Source of the DNA: Macrolepiota albuminosa
Lineage: Eukaryota; Basidiomycota; Agaricomycetes; Agaricales; Agaricaceae
Assembly: GCA_027475525.1 (NCBI GenBank)
Contig: JAMWFC010000096.1
Coordinates: 124,001 to 188,000 of the forward strand
DNA length: 64,000 bases
Direction of reading: 5' to 3'
A program made the position numbers and the translations under genes. This document shows, one piece after another, positions 32,967 to 44,662 of this stretch. Below the pieces are notes generated by a model. It did no database searches. It was given only the letters and a program-made list of their open reading frames with translations, and was not told the origin of the DNA. The stretch's first letter is position 1, and every line of letters begins with the position of its first letter.

Positions 32967-33285
32967 TGTAGGGTAGTCTGCTATGTGGCATTGGCCACAT
33001 AGCTTTACTTACTGTATAGTAGTAAATATTATATTATATTTATTATAATATAATATTATTTACATTAGTATATACATAGCTTTACTTACTGTATAGTAGT
33101 AAATATTATATTATATTTATTATAATATAATATTATTTACATTAGTATATAAATAGTTTAACCAGCTGCTTACAAAGCAGCTTAATTTTGTTGTATACTA
33201 CATTGTCAATAGACCGGTCTGGTCTGATTCAGTGTTGTGTGCACACTAAGCTCTATAAACTTCGTAACTTTGTAACTTCGTTACA
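32967..33285 (+). repeat. solo LTR of the gag-only family inside the recombinase gene
   Basis: It runs TGTAGGGTAGTCTG to TTCGTTACA. Flanks are CGAAT (32962-32966) and TGAAT (33286-33290), a target duplication differing by one C/T change. It contains the palindrome GCTATGTGGC-ATTG-GCCACATAGC (32980-33003) and shares its 3' half with 9398-9567 and with the LTR of element B. Without the 77-bp duplication its length is 242 bp. Both flanks belong to the recombinase reading frame. Confidence 0.85.
32997..33150 (+). repeat. 77-bp tandem duplication (copy 2)
   Basis: The sequence from 32997 repeats at 33074 with an offset of 77 bp and no mismatch over the unit. It lies within the solo LTR. Same offset as the four other cases, so an assembly overlap is the likely cause. 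Confidence 0.92.
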
Positions 33286-33325
33286 TGAATCTTTCTTGAG
33301 ATTAACGCTTGCGTTCAGAAAATGA

Positions 33326-34401
33326 TGAGCAAATCTTAATATCTTGGTGAGTAAAGCATTCTCTTCAGTCTGTGCAAGGAGCCATGCTAGGATTTTGATG
33401 GGAATCCAGCTTAGTAGCCAAGCGTTGTGTGAATTGCGGCTAATGCATTTGCTATCCAGGACATTAAACTTTTAAATCTTGCTACCAGTCGTGAGGGTTC
33501 GGAGCACCAGCAAGGTGTCTTACCCGAACATCAATACAATAAACAATACAAACTTACAAAGCCATAATCTTGTTACCATACCCATATTATATTGTACTAG
33601 CAACTGTTTAAATTGAGCGAGTGGCGAAGTCAAAGAGGAGCAAATATTGAGGACATAGCCAGTAGAGAAAGAGGCATGGCAATGGCCGAGATCACGTGAG
33701 AGGCACAAACTTTGAAAGCAGGTAGTAAAACCTTGGTCTACTAAAGTAGACCTCGGAATTTCCCTCCATGTATCATCACAAAAGTTCATAAACTCAACAT
33801 ATGCATGTAGGTCATTGTTATTTACATCCCATCACATTCTACATGCAACAGTGCTATACCCTGATGCACTCCTTGCTCTTGAGAAAATCCAAAATTAATT
33901 CATTATATTGAAGATTTTGCCTTGTAAATTATATGTGCAATATCAAGGATATGAGAGGCACTTTGAAACAAGAACAATTGTCGCAATAAATTGGTTCCAT
34001 GGCAAGACCAGGATGGGTTTAATAGTTGATATCAAACAGCAGAACACAGACTGAGCTGAATCAAAGAAAGACCAGGGGCAAAAAGGAAGAAAGAGCCAAC
34101 AACTAGCTATATGAACAAGAGTAATTATGACTAAAGCTAAAGTGGTTAGTATAATGAGCGCAAGATCTGAAATCAGCATGTCATAAACTCCTCGTTTACA
34201 CACTCAGTTTAATCTCCGAGAAGCAAAGAAAAGAGATTACAAGCGCAAAAACAAAATAATAACAGAGATCTCATTGCAGGCCCAGAAACCTTTATCTGAG
34301 GTACCATGTAAGGATAGACAGGCGATGGCCTGAAAGGTACTATTGTCAGGTAGTAATTTGATGGTGGGGAGTAGCCATTGTGTCCACTCCCATGCGCCCC
34401 T
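33326..34401. other. no recognisable gene
   Basis: Minus-strand frames at 33789-33520 (Cys- and Leu-rich) and 34203-33943 (hydrophobic, two membrane-like stretches) lack family motifs, introns or homologues I can name. They may be decayed host exons. Confidence 0.35.
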
Positions 34402-34996
34402 CTACAATTGGCTGTGGGACCGGTAAAAATTGTGGATACCAGTGAGATCCGTTGACGGTGGCATAATATGAGGTGCCAAATACTGGCCGAACAAGCCAGG
34501 GATGAATTGGCCTACGAGCAGTGCTGAAGCACTAGCAGGGGGACTGTTGTTGGAGCCAGGGACATGTTGCAAGGATGTGGTTGGACTCGCACTGCTGTTA
34601 GTGCAATCTCGAGAGGTTTACAATGTCATTCGAAATGGAAAAAGGTACCAGAACGGAGTGCAACACACCTTTTGGCTTGTATTTCTTGTACGGACCTCTC
34701 TTGACACCCTTTTTCCGCTCCTTCCTCTGCAAATTGACACATTGCTCAGGAACACTGTACTTGACGCAACGAAGGCAGGGCCGGGCATCGTCGCATTTTT
34801 TGCAGGACTTTTTACAGTTTATACAGGTGTTCCTGACCTGGCATCGCTTTGCAAAACTCAAAGGCTGTACTTGTGAAGGGAAGGGATACATGTGTGTCGA
34901 GTGGCCCCCAGACTGCATGATCACAGTAGGCTTTATAATGTTGTCTGAAGGGGTATCAGAGAAATCTCCGCCACTTTTAGTGTTGTTGTGGGCCAT
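34402..34996 (-). pseudogene. Zn(II)2Cys6 DNA-binding protein, intronless retrocopy
   Basis: From ATG 34996 the frame reads MAHNNTKSGGDF, then YPFPSQ, and the zinc cluster CINCKKSCKKCDDARPCLRC followed by ERKKGVKRGPYKK. Its closest relative in the window is the gene at 55177-56179. The spacing from the PSQ residues to the first cysteine is 15 residues in both, but there the stretch is spread over three exons, while here it is continuous: both introns are missing precisely. The frame ends in a stop at 34598 soon after KYKPKG. A Ser/Pro-rich continuation lies in another frame to a TAG at 34402, so the copy is probably a pseudogene, or has gained one unrecognised intron. The parental role would be a fungal-type transcription regulator. 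Confidence 0.65.
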
Positions 34997-35499
34997 GTGT
35001 GGCATCAGAGGACAAAGAACAGACAGACTGAGCTTGTGAAAATGGATATGACAATCATAAATACGTAGAAATATGACAGTCAAAGATGAATGAAAGAAAA
35101 GCAGAAATAACAGAAAAGGGAAAGAAGGATGTCAGAGATGCTGACTGATGAATTCTCTTGAAGACACACATATGTCACGATCTGTGTGTTCACAGCACGT
35201 TTCATACATAACATTTAGAACTTGATCCTCTTGACAGGCTTATCTAAGCAACTGAAGTGCGATAACAATAAATCATGCATGCACACAGTATACAGCACCT
35301 CCAGTGGCAGAATAGCAAGCCACAATGTTTTAATCAACAAAAAATTCTTTCCAAATATCATCAAACAAACAAAACAAGGAATAACTGCATTGCCCCGAAC
35401 GGTTTCTACACATATTAGACATCCCCTAGTCACTCATCTTCATCACTTCTCCAGAAACAAACCCCCAAATCCTTGACGCTCCCTACAGCGACCAACAAC

Positions 35500-36612
35500 G
35501 GATGATCAGGATTAACGACCGCCAACATCTTTCCCATATCCTCCAATACAAAATCCTCCACCTCCTCCATAAGCGCCATCTTGCATCGTATCGTTAACAC
35601 ACTTGTACAGCAACACGAGAAACAATGTGTCCTGCTCCATGCGCATAGCCGCAACGAGGTGGTGGAATGCTGCCAACACCACTCATTTGTGAGCGTCTGA
35701 CTCGCCTTTCCCAATGCAAGGAGCATTGGCACTAACCTGTTTGCGCACAATGAGTCAGCCAAAAAAAAGCTCCATAACAAACAAACAACAGGAGAAGAGA
35801 AAAGACACACACGGCACAAGCCTCTCAGACACCATTGCGGTAATAAAACAACAGCCCCAGCAACGTGGTCTTGAGGGTTTGCAGGACATATGGTGCGAAC
35901 CTTGCTCCAAGCGTGGAGCAATAAATGATGAGCATCTCGAATGCCTGGCACTTTTTCTTGATCACCAAGGTCCAGATGCCAGCGTCTGGCCATCCATGAC
36001 GACTGTCTTCCAGCCTTCCTTTTCCTCTGCCTTTTCTTCATCTTCGTCTGTTGAGCGTGAGTGTGAGTGTACAAAAGTAAACACAAATACGAGCACAAAT
36101 ATAAACATCAGCACCATTTCCTTTTCCATTTCCAAAGGCAGAACAAAACTCACCATACACAGAAACATTAGGCTTTGCACTTGCGCTCTGCAAAAGCTCC
36201 AGTACAACCACGGAGAGGTACGGCTCAAACTCATGTCATATAGCCTGACACCTTTGTCCAAGTCACAATTAAATAATGGCCCAATTGCGTATCAGACGGG
36301 TCAACGGGGCTCTGTATCCGAATTGCCATCCATTAACAATCAATCAATCATTTTGTCAATCAAAGACAAAGAGAAGAGGCGCACTTTGTATCCAAGCATT
36401 GCGAAATGAGGATGGAACACGTCCCTCCCCACCGCGATCACTACACACAATGTTCTTAAAAGGTTCAAACCATCCTAGTGTGTGTCGTGTTAAATAAAAC
36501 TCACCAACAAGCCCCACACACTTTATTGCCTTTACTCTCAACTTCCTATACTCGTACCTATCTGTGTTCCTGAGTACATTCAACAGCAGTGGCATAACCA
36601 ATGCATAATGCT
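35500..36612 (-). pseudogene. karyopherin beta-3 (Pse1/Kap121/importin-5 type) fragment
   Basis: On the minus strand, 36610-36503 encodes LNVLRNTDRYEYRKLRVKAIKC followed by a GTGAGT donor. Near 36050-35975 comes DEDEEKAEEKEGWKTVVMDGQTLA; after a one-base shift, KKKCQAFEMLIIYCSTLGARFAPY (about 35965-35890); and near 35740-35680 VPMLLALGKASQTLTNE. In this order they match the middle of importin-5-type HEAT-repeat karyopherins (the acidic DEEGWE segment and the following helices). Such proteins carry ribosomal and histone cargo into the nucleus. Frameshifts, stops and loss of the remaining protein mark it as a pseudogene. Intron-like spacers remain, so it came from genomic DNA. Confidence 0.7.
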
Positions 36613-37204
36613 ACAAATCAAGTCAAATCGACGTTGACATTGAGTTGCTGCTCATAGTACATTGACGACACGTCACATGCAACTCACCTTTACGAACATG
36701 ACCTCGTGTAATCCCTAGGATTACGACCTTCTGAATATAGTTGTGTACACATGTTTATTTATATGTAGAAATCCTGCCATTTATATCCACGCCATACATT
36801 CTCTTGATAAATCCATCCGTTGTTTTTATTTCTTTGCAGATGTGTTTAAGAGAAAATTTGGGCTACAGAATCGGTTCAAAATATAAGTGTACATATATTG
36901 TACAAATTTTTGAAACAGACACAAATACAATGCAGAAAAAACAAAGAGAAGAGGAAAGAACAGAGAAAGAAAAGGAGAAAGAGGGATGTAACAAGAATAT
37001 CTACAAAGGTTCTATCCAAAAAGGGACATTGCACCGACCAGCTCAAGACTTGAGAGTATATCCTGTGAGCTTCCTGCACTGCATGTGTCGACACAGCTCT
37101 TGAACCTGGCTAGACAACTTCCCAGTCAATGCACCACTCAGCCTCTACACGCTGCTTACAACTTCACAGTCAGATGAAAAGTTGTCTTGACAATGCCTAC
37201 CACT
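36613..37204. other. no recognisable gene; purine-rich tract
   Basis: A donor-like junction upstream of the karyopherin piece lies at about 36690. At 36930-36990 the plus strand is almost purely A/G. Nothing else is supported. Confidence 0.35.
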
Positions 37205-38690
37205 AAGTCACATGATCTCTGGATCCCTCTCTATGGCCCCATCAATAAAGGGGCTTAACAGTTGATTTTTTGCAGCACTAAATTGTGAATATTTCAGGAA
37301 CCACTATGTTATATGCTGGACTTGTAGGTTGGTTGCCAACCAGCTTTTCAAGGGCTATCCAATGATATCCTGATTTTCCAATTCTGCCCAGTAGTTCATG
37401 AGAAAATCCAGAAACAATGGAAGTTTTTTTGTTGTTGTATGTTATTAAAATAGCATACTCCTTGTTCCTAGGATAAAAGACTAGACTTTGAGCAGATCAC
37501 TTTGGTCCAACGGAAAAATATGTTCCTAGACCTATTCTTCTGGGCAACCAACCAGCCATTAAGTCACATGACCTCTGGATCCTTTGCTATGGCCCAATCA
37601 ATAAGGAGGTGTAAAAGTTGATTTTCCAAATAATAAATTGAAAATATCACAGTGGCTACCATAGCATATGCTAGACCTGTGAGTTTGTAGAAACTCAGTT
37701 TTTCAAGGGCTATCCAATAGTATCCCAATCTTACCATTCTGCCCAGTAGTTCATGAGATAATCCAGGAACATTGCAAATTTATAATGTTTTATATTATTA
37801 AAATAGCATACTCCTTGTTCCTGAGATAAAAGACTAAGATTTGAGCGGATCACCTTGGTCCAACAAAAAAATATGTTCCTAGACCTATTCTGCTGGGCAA
37901 CCAACTAGCCATCAAGTTACATGACCTCTGGATCCTTTGCTTTGGCCCAATCAATAAGGGGATCTAAAAGTTGATTTTTTAAGCAATAAATTGTGAATAT
38001 CTTGAGAACTACTATAGTATATGCCAGACCTGTGAGTTGGTAGAAAACTAGTTTTTCAAGAGCTATCCAGATATACTCTGATTATGAAAATCTACTCAGT
38101 AGTTCATGAGATAATCTAGGAACAATGCAAGTTTTTTGATGTCTGATATTTTTCAAATATTATACTCCTCATTCCTGGGCTAGAAGTCTAGAATTTTAGC
38201 AGATCACTTAGGTTCAAGAGAAAATTATGTTACTAGACCTATTTCCCTCTTCTACCAACCAACCAATAAGTCACATGACCTCTTTATCGTTTACTATGCC
38301 CCAATCAATGAGAGGGTCTAAAAGTGGATTTTTTAAGCAATAAATTGCAAATATCTCAGGAACTACAATAGTATATGCCAGACCTGTAGGTTAGTAAAAG
38401 ACTAGCTTTTCAAAGGCTATCTAAAAATACCCTCATTGTGAGATTTTGCCTAGTAGTTCATGAGATAATCCAGGGACATTGCAAATTTTCTGATGTATTA
38501 TATTTTCAATATAATATACATCTTGTTCTTAGATTAGCAGTTTAGTATTTGAGCAAATCCCATAGATTACAGAGAAAAATATATTTCTAGATCTATTTCT
38601 TATTTCTACCAACTAACAAATAATTCATATGATTTCTGAATTCTTTACTATGACTCAATAAAAATAATCAAGGGCAGCAATAAGAAAGCT
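37205..38690. repeat. tandem array, unit about 354 bp, four copies
   Basis: The marker AAGTCACATGACCTCTGG and its variants recur at 37205, 37561, 37914, 38268 and 38622, giving spacings of 356, 353, 354 and 354 bp. Within each unit TTCCTAGACCTATT, GCCCAGTAGTTCATGAG and TTTTTCAAGGGCTATCCA recur in order. Divergence increases towards the right end, and CpG is almost absent. No open frame is present. A more distant copy seems to lie near 44.75 kb (TATATTCCTAGACCTTTTA, AAGTCACATGACCC). Confidence 0.88.
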
Positions 38691-40320
38691 GATATTGATT
38701 GGCACTCACAATCAGAATGAGTATATTCTGCAATGTTTTTTTAGTATTTTTCTACTTTATAGAGGAGCATTTTTATCTAATTAGTTTTGTAAAGTTTGTT
38801 TACTATATTAAAGTCCAGATTATTTTGTCAGTTAATAATTTTTATATTTTGTATTTGTTTTATTTTAATTGGCAAATTAACATTATTAGATAAGCAAATC
38901 GGCACTCACATTTAGAGTGCCACTTATATTATATTATAAATTTAATTCTTTTTGTCAAAAACTTTAGCTACAGCTATTCATTCTTTTTAAACTAGCAACT
39001 CAAATGTAAATAGCAAACTAAAAAGCAAGATAGATAAAGCTGTTCTAACAGAATGTACGATTATTATAGTACAAAATAAGCAATCATTACAGTAACAAAA
39101 ATTAGGCCTGAGAAGGAGTTGAACTATTTACAGCCTTACAATGCACAAAGGTCACATTCATTATATAAGTATATGCAAAATACATAAAAAAGTCTTGCAT
39201 ATCTATCATCCTCTCACTGACCTTAATATCAGCTCATTTTGTCAGAGCAATACACTGTGCACATTTGAAGGCATTTGAGCACATGTTTTTGCAGTAAATT
39301 TTGTTGAAGTGGCTACATCACTGCTAGTTGCCACAACATATACCTATGTGTAAGACTGGTACATGCTTTTAATATAATCTAGCAATATCCATAGAGTCTT
39401 TCACATTGAAAATCTAATCATACTTAACTAGTGTCTGATAGATGGGCCAGTGCAGAGAATCAGAACTGGCTAAGAACAGAATGTCAACCGTCTTGTGAGT
39501 AGCTGTGCAGACTGAGAGCAACCAAAATATAAGCAGTAAGCATGTGTTTGATTGGCATGCAAAATGAGAATGTGAACTGGCTGAAAGCAATGACAACAAA
39601 GTTGGAACTGAATTCACTATAATGACCAGTAAAGTACAAGTAAATTGCTTGTGATACAAATCAAAACTGCATGAGCATGCCATAAATCATTTTCCAACAT
39701 GGAATGAGGCACTTTGAGGAAAGACTGGATAGATTGCATATCCACCTGCTCATGAAAGATGAAAAGTCATGTGCCAGCTCCAAGCATGTGAACACGGCTT
39801 GAGGTGCTGGGTTGACTGGATATCCACCTGCTTATGTCAGCCACATGCTTGTGAAAGAGAAAAAAAAGGCTACTCAACCATAAAATTTGGCTCATATACT
39901 TTCAGATTTTGTATGAGTTTTTATGTTATCAATTATCTTTGTGTGAACTTGGCACGTTAATCTGACTTTTATAAATCCCAGAGAGCCTGCTTTTGTATAG
40001 CGGCATTCTCAGCCTTGGCCTGCTTCTCAACTCAATCATTGATCACACCAGTGTCATCGCTTCTTATCTTTCCTTCTCTCATCCTCATGCTCAGAGACAG
40101 TCTCTGCATGGCTCGGAATTGCTCAACATCCTAGCTTTGTTACTAACCCTAACTAATACACAGTTCTGGAGAGCGGGAGACAAGGAACATTGTTTTCAAC
40201 TGTAGCTCACTACACCACCTTGAACGACAACACCACCAGCTTTTGTACTGTAGTAGCATAATTCAATCCTTCAATTCTGTATTCACCCAACACGACACAC
40301 CTACCAACATCATCAACCAC
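38691..40320. other. AT-rich sequence with a GGCACTC inverted motif; no gene
   Basis: GGCACTCACAATCAGAATG at 38701-38719 and GGCACTCACATTTAGAGTGCC at 38901-38921 belong to a motif that recurs at 45507 and 48593. The rest to about 39.4 kb is AT-rich. 39.7-40.3 kb contains only short frames, and a TATAAAT-like box at about 39970 may be a relic promoter. Confidence 0.4.
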
Positions 40321-41160
40321 GATGACATCCACATCATATCTCTCCGCTCCCAACCTCATGCCGAGCAACAGAAACCCTTCTAGCAACACTAACGACCACT
40401 TGCGCATCAAAGTCCAGGCTCATGGACAAAAGTGGTATATGAAAGCAAACCATCATGTCGAAGCTGCACGATAGGCAGCCACGTTATGGAAGAACACAGA
40501 GTGAGTGAAGAGGGAAGAGGGTGAGGTGAGTAGTGCGAGTGTGGGTGTTGGTGGAACTTCAAGTCTAAGAGGCATCGAGATGGAGAGAAGGCTAAGTGCA
40601 GAGAGTGCAGACAGTTTTGGCCGGAGTGTGAGAAGCAAAGCTGGGACACTGCTACGCAAGGCTCGGGGTGGAAATGTCAGCGGGGATGGAAGTGCAAATA
40701 CAAGTTTCAGGACGACTGATGGAGCCAATGCAATACCTGATTTGGGACTCGGTGCCAAGTCAGGTGAATAGCAGGAGGAGGAAGAGGAGAACAAATACAA
40801 GGAGGAAAGCTTGATGGGTAGTGGCGGAGAAGGGAATTCATGCAACCCACCACACAAGAGTGTGTACGAATTCCAAGGCAACACAGTGCTGGCACAGATG
40901 GAGCTCACGTTGCAGCTCGTCTCAGCACTTGGTACCAGCACAATGTCTCCATCCGTTTCCACCTCAACAACTTCATTACTGACACCAGAGACCGCATCAT
41001 CAACACCCTCACCTGCTGCCATGCTCCTCTCCTCCCTACAGACCACACACTCTATGCTCTTGGAGCACATCCAGATATCACAGGAGCGGGACACGTGGTT
41101 TTGTGCGCAGGCTCAAAGCACCCAAAGGAGGGCACCAGATTTTGCTTATATCAAATTGTA
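40321..41160 (+). pseudogene. unrecognised host-type gene, broken
   Basis: From ATG 40321 a frame reads MTSTSYLSAPNLMPSN, then DHLRIKVQAHGQKWYMKANH, and stops at about 40470. A compatible frame, 40505-40770, is Ser/Arg/Gly-rich (SLRGIEMERRLSAESADSFG) and ends in a TAG. A third piece, to 41160, is Thr/Ser-rich with LLEHIQISQERDTWF. The pieces look like one serine-rich protein with several stops. No family is recognised. A gene with unidentified introns is an alternative. Confidence 0.35.
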
Positions 41161-41456
41161 GCTTTTGAAACTCTATGATCGCAACATCGCAGACTTTGTA
41201 CACCACTATAGTTGCACTCTGTACTCACCCTGGGACAGGAGTATGTTTCAAGGACCGAGGATGGTATCCGCGTGAGTCAGATGGTGAAGAAAAGCCAGGC
41301 CAAGGGAAATATACAACAGGATTCTGGCAAATGTCTTGAAGATCCTCAAGGTCAACAAGGACCTCCATTAGCAAGAGCTCGCTCTCAGAATTCTGTCTGC
41401 ATGTCTAGAACTCATAGCTGGGTACGTAGTTTGCATCCCGTCTTCGAACTTCAATA

Positions 41457-41960
41457 ATGTTTGTTCAGGTATTGGTCAGGAGCAGCCCTCACCCTCAAAC
41501 CGCACCTTCCCTGGAAAGGGATTGCGAATATATCATTTTTTGCCTCTATCCTTTCACAGCCGGTACCTACATGGTCCTTTCACCTCCCGAGTACAGTTCT
41601 CTACCAACCCATGCCTCCACCAATACCCATTATCATGGAGAATACCCTCCCGCCCGTCAATACGAAAGCACACTTTACCTGAGGCCTTCAATCGGCCAGT
41701 GGACTAGTACAACATTGTACAGCCCTTACGCTAGCAAATGTCTGGCTAAGTATGAGGAATTGATCAAGGCGTTTTTGGAAGTTGAGGGGCAGTGGTGTAG
41801 AAGGAGGAGGGATCTTGAAAGGGAGGTGAGGTGCAGAGTGCCTGATTTTCAGGTGATTGTTGAGTTTTCGCAGCAGAAGTTTGAGGAGACGCCCATGACC
41901 ACGAAAACAACCAATGGTCGTTATATACTCCAAATACAAATACGTCTTGTTATGCATTGA
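41457..41960 (+). CDS. hypothetical protein (167 codons), possible remnant
   Basis: An open frame with a plausible ATG encodes a Tyr/Pro-rich first half (MVLSPPEYSSLPTHAS) and a charged helical second half (KYEELIKAFLEVEGQWCRRRRDLEREV). It has no membrane segment, signal peptide or known motif. It lies just downstream of the broken frames at 40.3-41.2 kb and may be their last exon. I do not recognise it and cannot exclude chance. Confidence 0.3.
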   Translation: MFVQVLVRSSPHPQTAPSLERDCEYIIFCLYPFTAGTYMVLSPPEYSSLPTHASTNTHYHGEYPPARQYESTLYLRPSIGQWTSTTLYSPYASKCLAKYEELIKAFLEVEGQWCRRRRDLEREVRCRVPDFQVIVEFSQQKFEETPMTTKTTNGRYILQIQIRLVMH

Positions 41961-44359
41961 ATGTACAAACGTAAATCAATAAAACAGGAACTTTGTCTCA
42001 CAGTGAACTATAGCATCTGAAGCATTTCACATTCGACATAACGTTCGCCTGCCATGACAAAATATGAACAATTTTCCTCCGAAAGAGGGACCTAGAACAC
42101 AGTAGGTTGATGATGTTTGAGTGTGACGTTTGTTAGTCAGCACTCACCTTGTCAACAAAACAGGCAAAGAGTGCCGATGTATGGACCATTAGACATGGAT
42201 GATCAGGATGCCATCACTCAAGTTGCGGTAGGCTGCGAGCAAAAGTTGCCTGCATGACGGTCAGAAGGGACATAGATGTATATAGTGTCTGAGACCGAAG
42301 ATGGATTGACTTGGATATCGGGCGTTAAAAATTGAGGGTAAGTATTACGGATGCCAAAAATTCATTAGCTAGCATTGAAAACACCATTGAAAGATAAGCG
42401 ACATCATGAAACAAAGTATTAAATTCCCAAGAAGAATGAAAGACCAAGCAATGGGCACGGTCCCAGATTGAGGACACATAAGCTCCCACCATTGTAATGC
42501 ATCATGCATACAATTTTGAACATCTCATAAAAATTACCTTTTTGGAATACCAAAGTAAAACATAGGAGAGCGTTTGTGGCGAAGTCTATAAGACTGAAGG
42601 TATTCTCAAATGAAAACTGATCAAAGGCCAGTGTAGTGCACATTGGACAAATGCAAACCGGAAGGCAAGTCGTTGAGCACGAGATAAATATAGATTTTGA
42701 ACAAAAATTTGAAGGTGAAGCGTTAACGGCCCACCAAAAATCCACAAATGATCATAGAGTCGATACAGGAAGCGAGAATCTGTGCTTGAAATGCTGGGAC
42801 TTGTGGCCAATGAACTTAGGTGTTGGTGGTGCGAGTGTCTAACTGAGAGGACGATAATTGGAAAACATATGATTTGTGTTGCAATCGACTTACCGATATA
42901 GGGAGACAAAGTTGTTATAAAGGAGGACATCTGGTACAAAACATCGCTCTGGGAAAGACAAGAGGGTAATTGAGAAGTGTCTGAGATCATCAAATTGAAA
43001 AGTGCAGTGTTTTGGAGGCAAAGCGTCTTCCAAAGGTTTCTCATGCGCCTTGGTCCTCAGCTTGGCGTAGTGTCAGCTTTTGGATTTTCTGGCCTTTTGT
43101 TGTTTTTTCGGGCACAATAAGTCTACGGACATGTAGAATCACAAAATTTTTATATACTGTACAAGACCTTATGTACTGTGCAATACGTAACTAAAAGACA
43201 ATCGAGAAAAACTCTTTTGTACCAGCGTAATTTTGTGCGGCGGCCTCTTCCCAGTTTGAAGAGATCTCTTTGCTTCATTATCCAGACCTTTTATTATCTT
43301 TTCTGCCCAACAGTCGGCTGTCATAAACACGCATCGCGCCCACCCTGGAAGACAATGAGGCATGTTTCAAGGTTCTTTTTTAATCATTTTTTTGTTCAAT
43401 TTATCTATAATTTTACTTGTTGTAGGTAACTTGACTGTCATTGCTCAAGGCCACCTTGCCTGGCCTGCATGCCATCTTGGACAATGACGATGAGGTGAGA
43501 TCTTTTTCCTCCTCTTATTTTTTTGTTTTTGTTTTTTCATTTTTTTCTTGTTATATTTATTTTATTCCTTTGTACTGACATTCACCGTCCACAGTCCGCA
43601 TTGCCTGAAAATCAGCTCCTTGAAGTTGCCGCTCTTGATCCTAGCCCTGCGCTTGATGCCGGTGCTGGCATTGGTACAGTGGTATGTCAGGACCAGCTGA
43701 TTCTCAGAAGTTGATACGCTGCCACCGCACCATCACGCAATGATACGTTTATGGTGCGCATCTTTACCCTTTGCCCAGCACCACCACCACCGTCACGAGA
43801 CGACTGCTGCTGTTCTTTCCTTGCCTTCTACAATTGACACCCATGGCTGTAAACCCAGTGGCTTTTGTGGATCTATCAAGTCGACAAAGGACTCGACCTA
43901 TCATTGGATAGTCTGTGGGAGGATGCCATGGGGAACAGGAGATGAGACGCAGAAGTATCCTCTTTGGGTATTGCAAGAGGACCTGTCACATTGGTCAGCG
44001 AGTCCTATGAATTATTTCCATCTTCGACCTAACTTTTAACCCTATATCTCCAAGTTGAACCTGATGGCACAACACATATCATTTGCCCAAGGGTTTTTGC
44101 ATGCTGAGGGGCACCAGGAGACCTGAGCCGCAGGATACCCGCAAGCTACGTTGATTATGCTATGTTTCATTATGTCTACTAACATTGTATAAATTTACAG
44201 CCATTCCCATTGTCATGTTCTGCCGCCACTTGTCGACAAACGTCTTGGAACACCCAGACCCTTCTTTTATAGTCCTGCAGAAGGTTTGACCCCTTCCAGA
44301 GGACATTTTCAGTGGGCTTGTGCTGTCTGCAACATCACCCTTTCCAACTCGGGCTGCGC
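41961..44359. other. decayed host-like sequence, no supported gene
   Basis: The minus strand at 43044-42586 has a 152-codon frame with hydrophobic stretches (DHLWIFGGPLTLHLQIF) that I cannot assign. The plus strand at 43590-43720 (LPENQLLEVAALDPSPALDAGAG) looks exon-like. Short frames to 44.1 kb lack motifs. Confidence 0.3.
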
Positions 44360-44662
44360 TCTTTCAATGATCTCCACCTCCCTAATTCTGGCAAGGTCTG
44401 CGCCCTCAATAAGATGAGAAAAAGGACCCTTCACAAGATGGACGGGGTAGGTTTTCTGGAATGTGATTGTAGAGGTTTATACAATGCGCACATTATAGAT
44501 TAGATATGTACTTGTTGAGCGTGACATTCTGACGGCAACCAAGACACCCAGGCTTGTACGATTGCTCTATGCATTTTAGGACCCCGAATATGTATACCTC
44601 ACTATGGAGTACGTCCCTGGTGGAGACTTTCATACCCTTCTCAACAATGTGGGTGTCCTAGT
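44360..44662 (+). pseudogene. AGC-type protein kinase fragment (Dbf2/Sid2-like)
   Basis: 44365-44447 encodes SGKVCALNKMRKRTLHKMD, the beta-3 strand region with Ala and Lys around the ATP-binding lysine. After a probable intron, 44512-44660 encodes VERDILTATKTPRLVRLLYAF, a TAG, then DPEYVYLTMEYVPGGDFHTL. The hinge EYVPGGDF and ERDIL helix are characteristic of Dbf2/Sid2/NDR-group AGC kinases, which act in mitotic exit and septation. The glycine loop is not clear, nothing after the hinge is found, and the in-frame stop makes it a pseudogene. Confidence 0.65.

Larger units (their letters stand above)
29756..33325 (+). mobile_element. DIRS-like retrotransposon (RT + tyrosine recombinase), decayed
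   Basis: RT, RNase H and tyrosine recombinase are encoded in that order on plus, the arrangement of fungal DIRS/Ngaro-type elements, with no DDE integrase or protease. The 5' end is truncated and its terminal repeats were not identified. A solo LTR of another family (32967-33285) interrupts the last codons. Confidence 0.85.
31800..33325 (+). pseudogene. DIRS-like tyrosine recombinase (broken, active site altered)
   Basis: The frame read from about 31800 has the N-terminal core-binding part (VMNAAWADSTKQTYSTGLLLFHVFCDF), a TGA at about 32331, and then the catalytic domain (TCFYSVARLGKF, SFFLPRTKT, LLRGVPLEAMKAIGRWSSNAF). The conserved HGIR box reads YGIC: CAC became TAC and CGC became TGC, so two catalytic residues are lost. 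Near the end, PALHE is interrupted by a solo LTR at 32967; beyond it the frame resumes as SFLRLTLAFRK and stops at 33325, as expected for this family. The enzyme would integrate circular cDNA by strand exchange; this copy cannot. Confidence 0.88.

Noticed and set aside
36455..36480. GGTTCAAACC-like tRNA T-arm
   Set aside because: No acceptor, D or anticodon stems could be fitted around it.
40143..40158. CTAACCCTAACT, resembling a telomere repeat
   Set aside because: Only two partial units are present, with no array.
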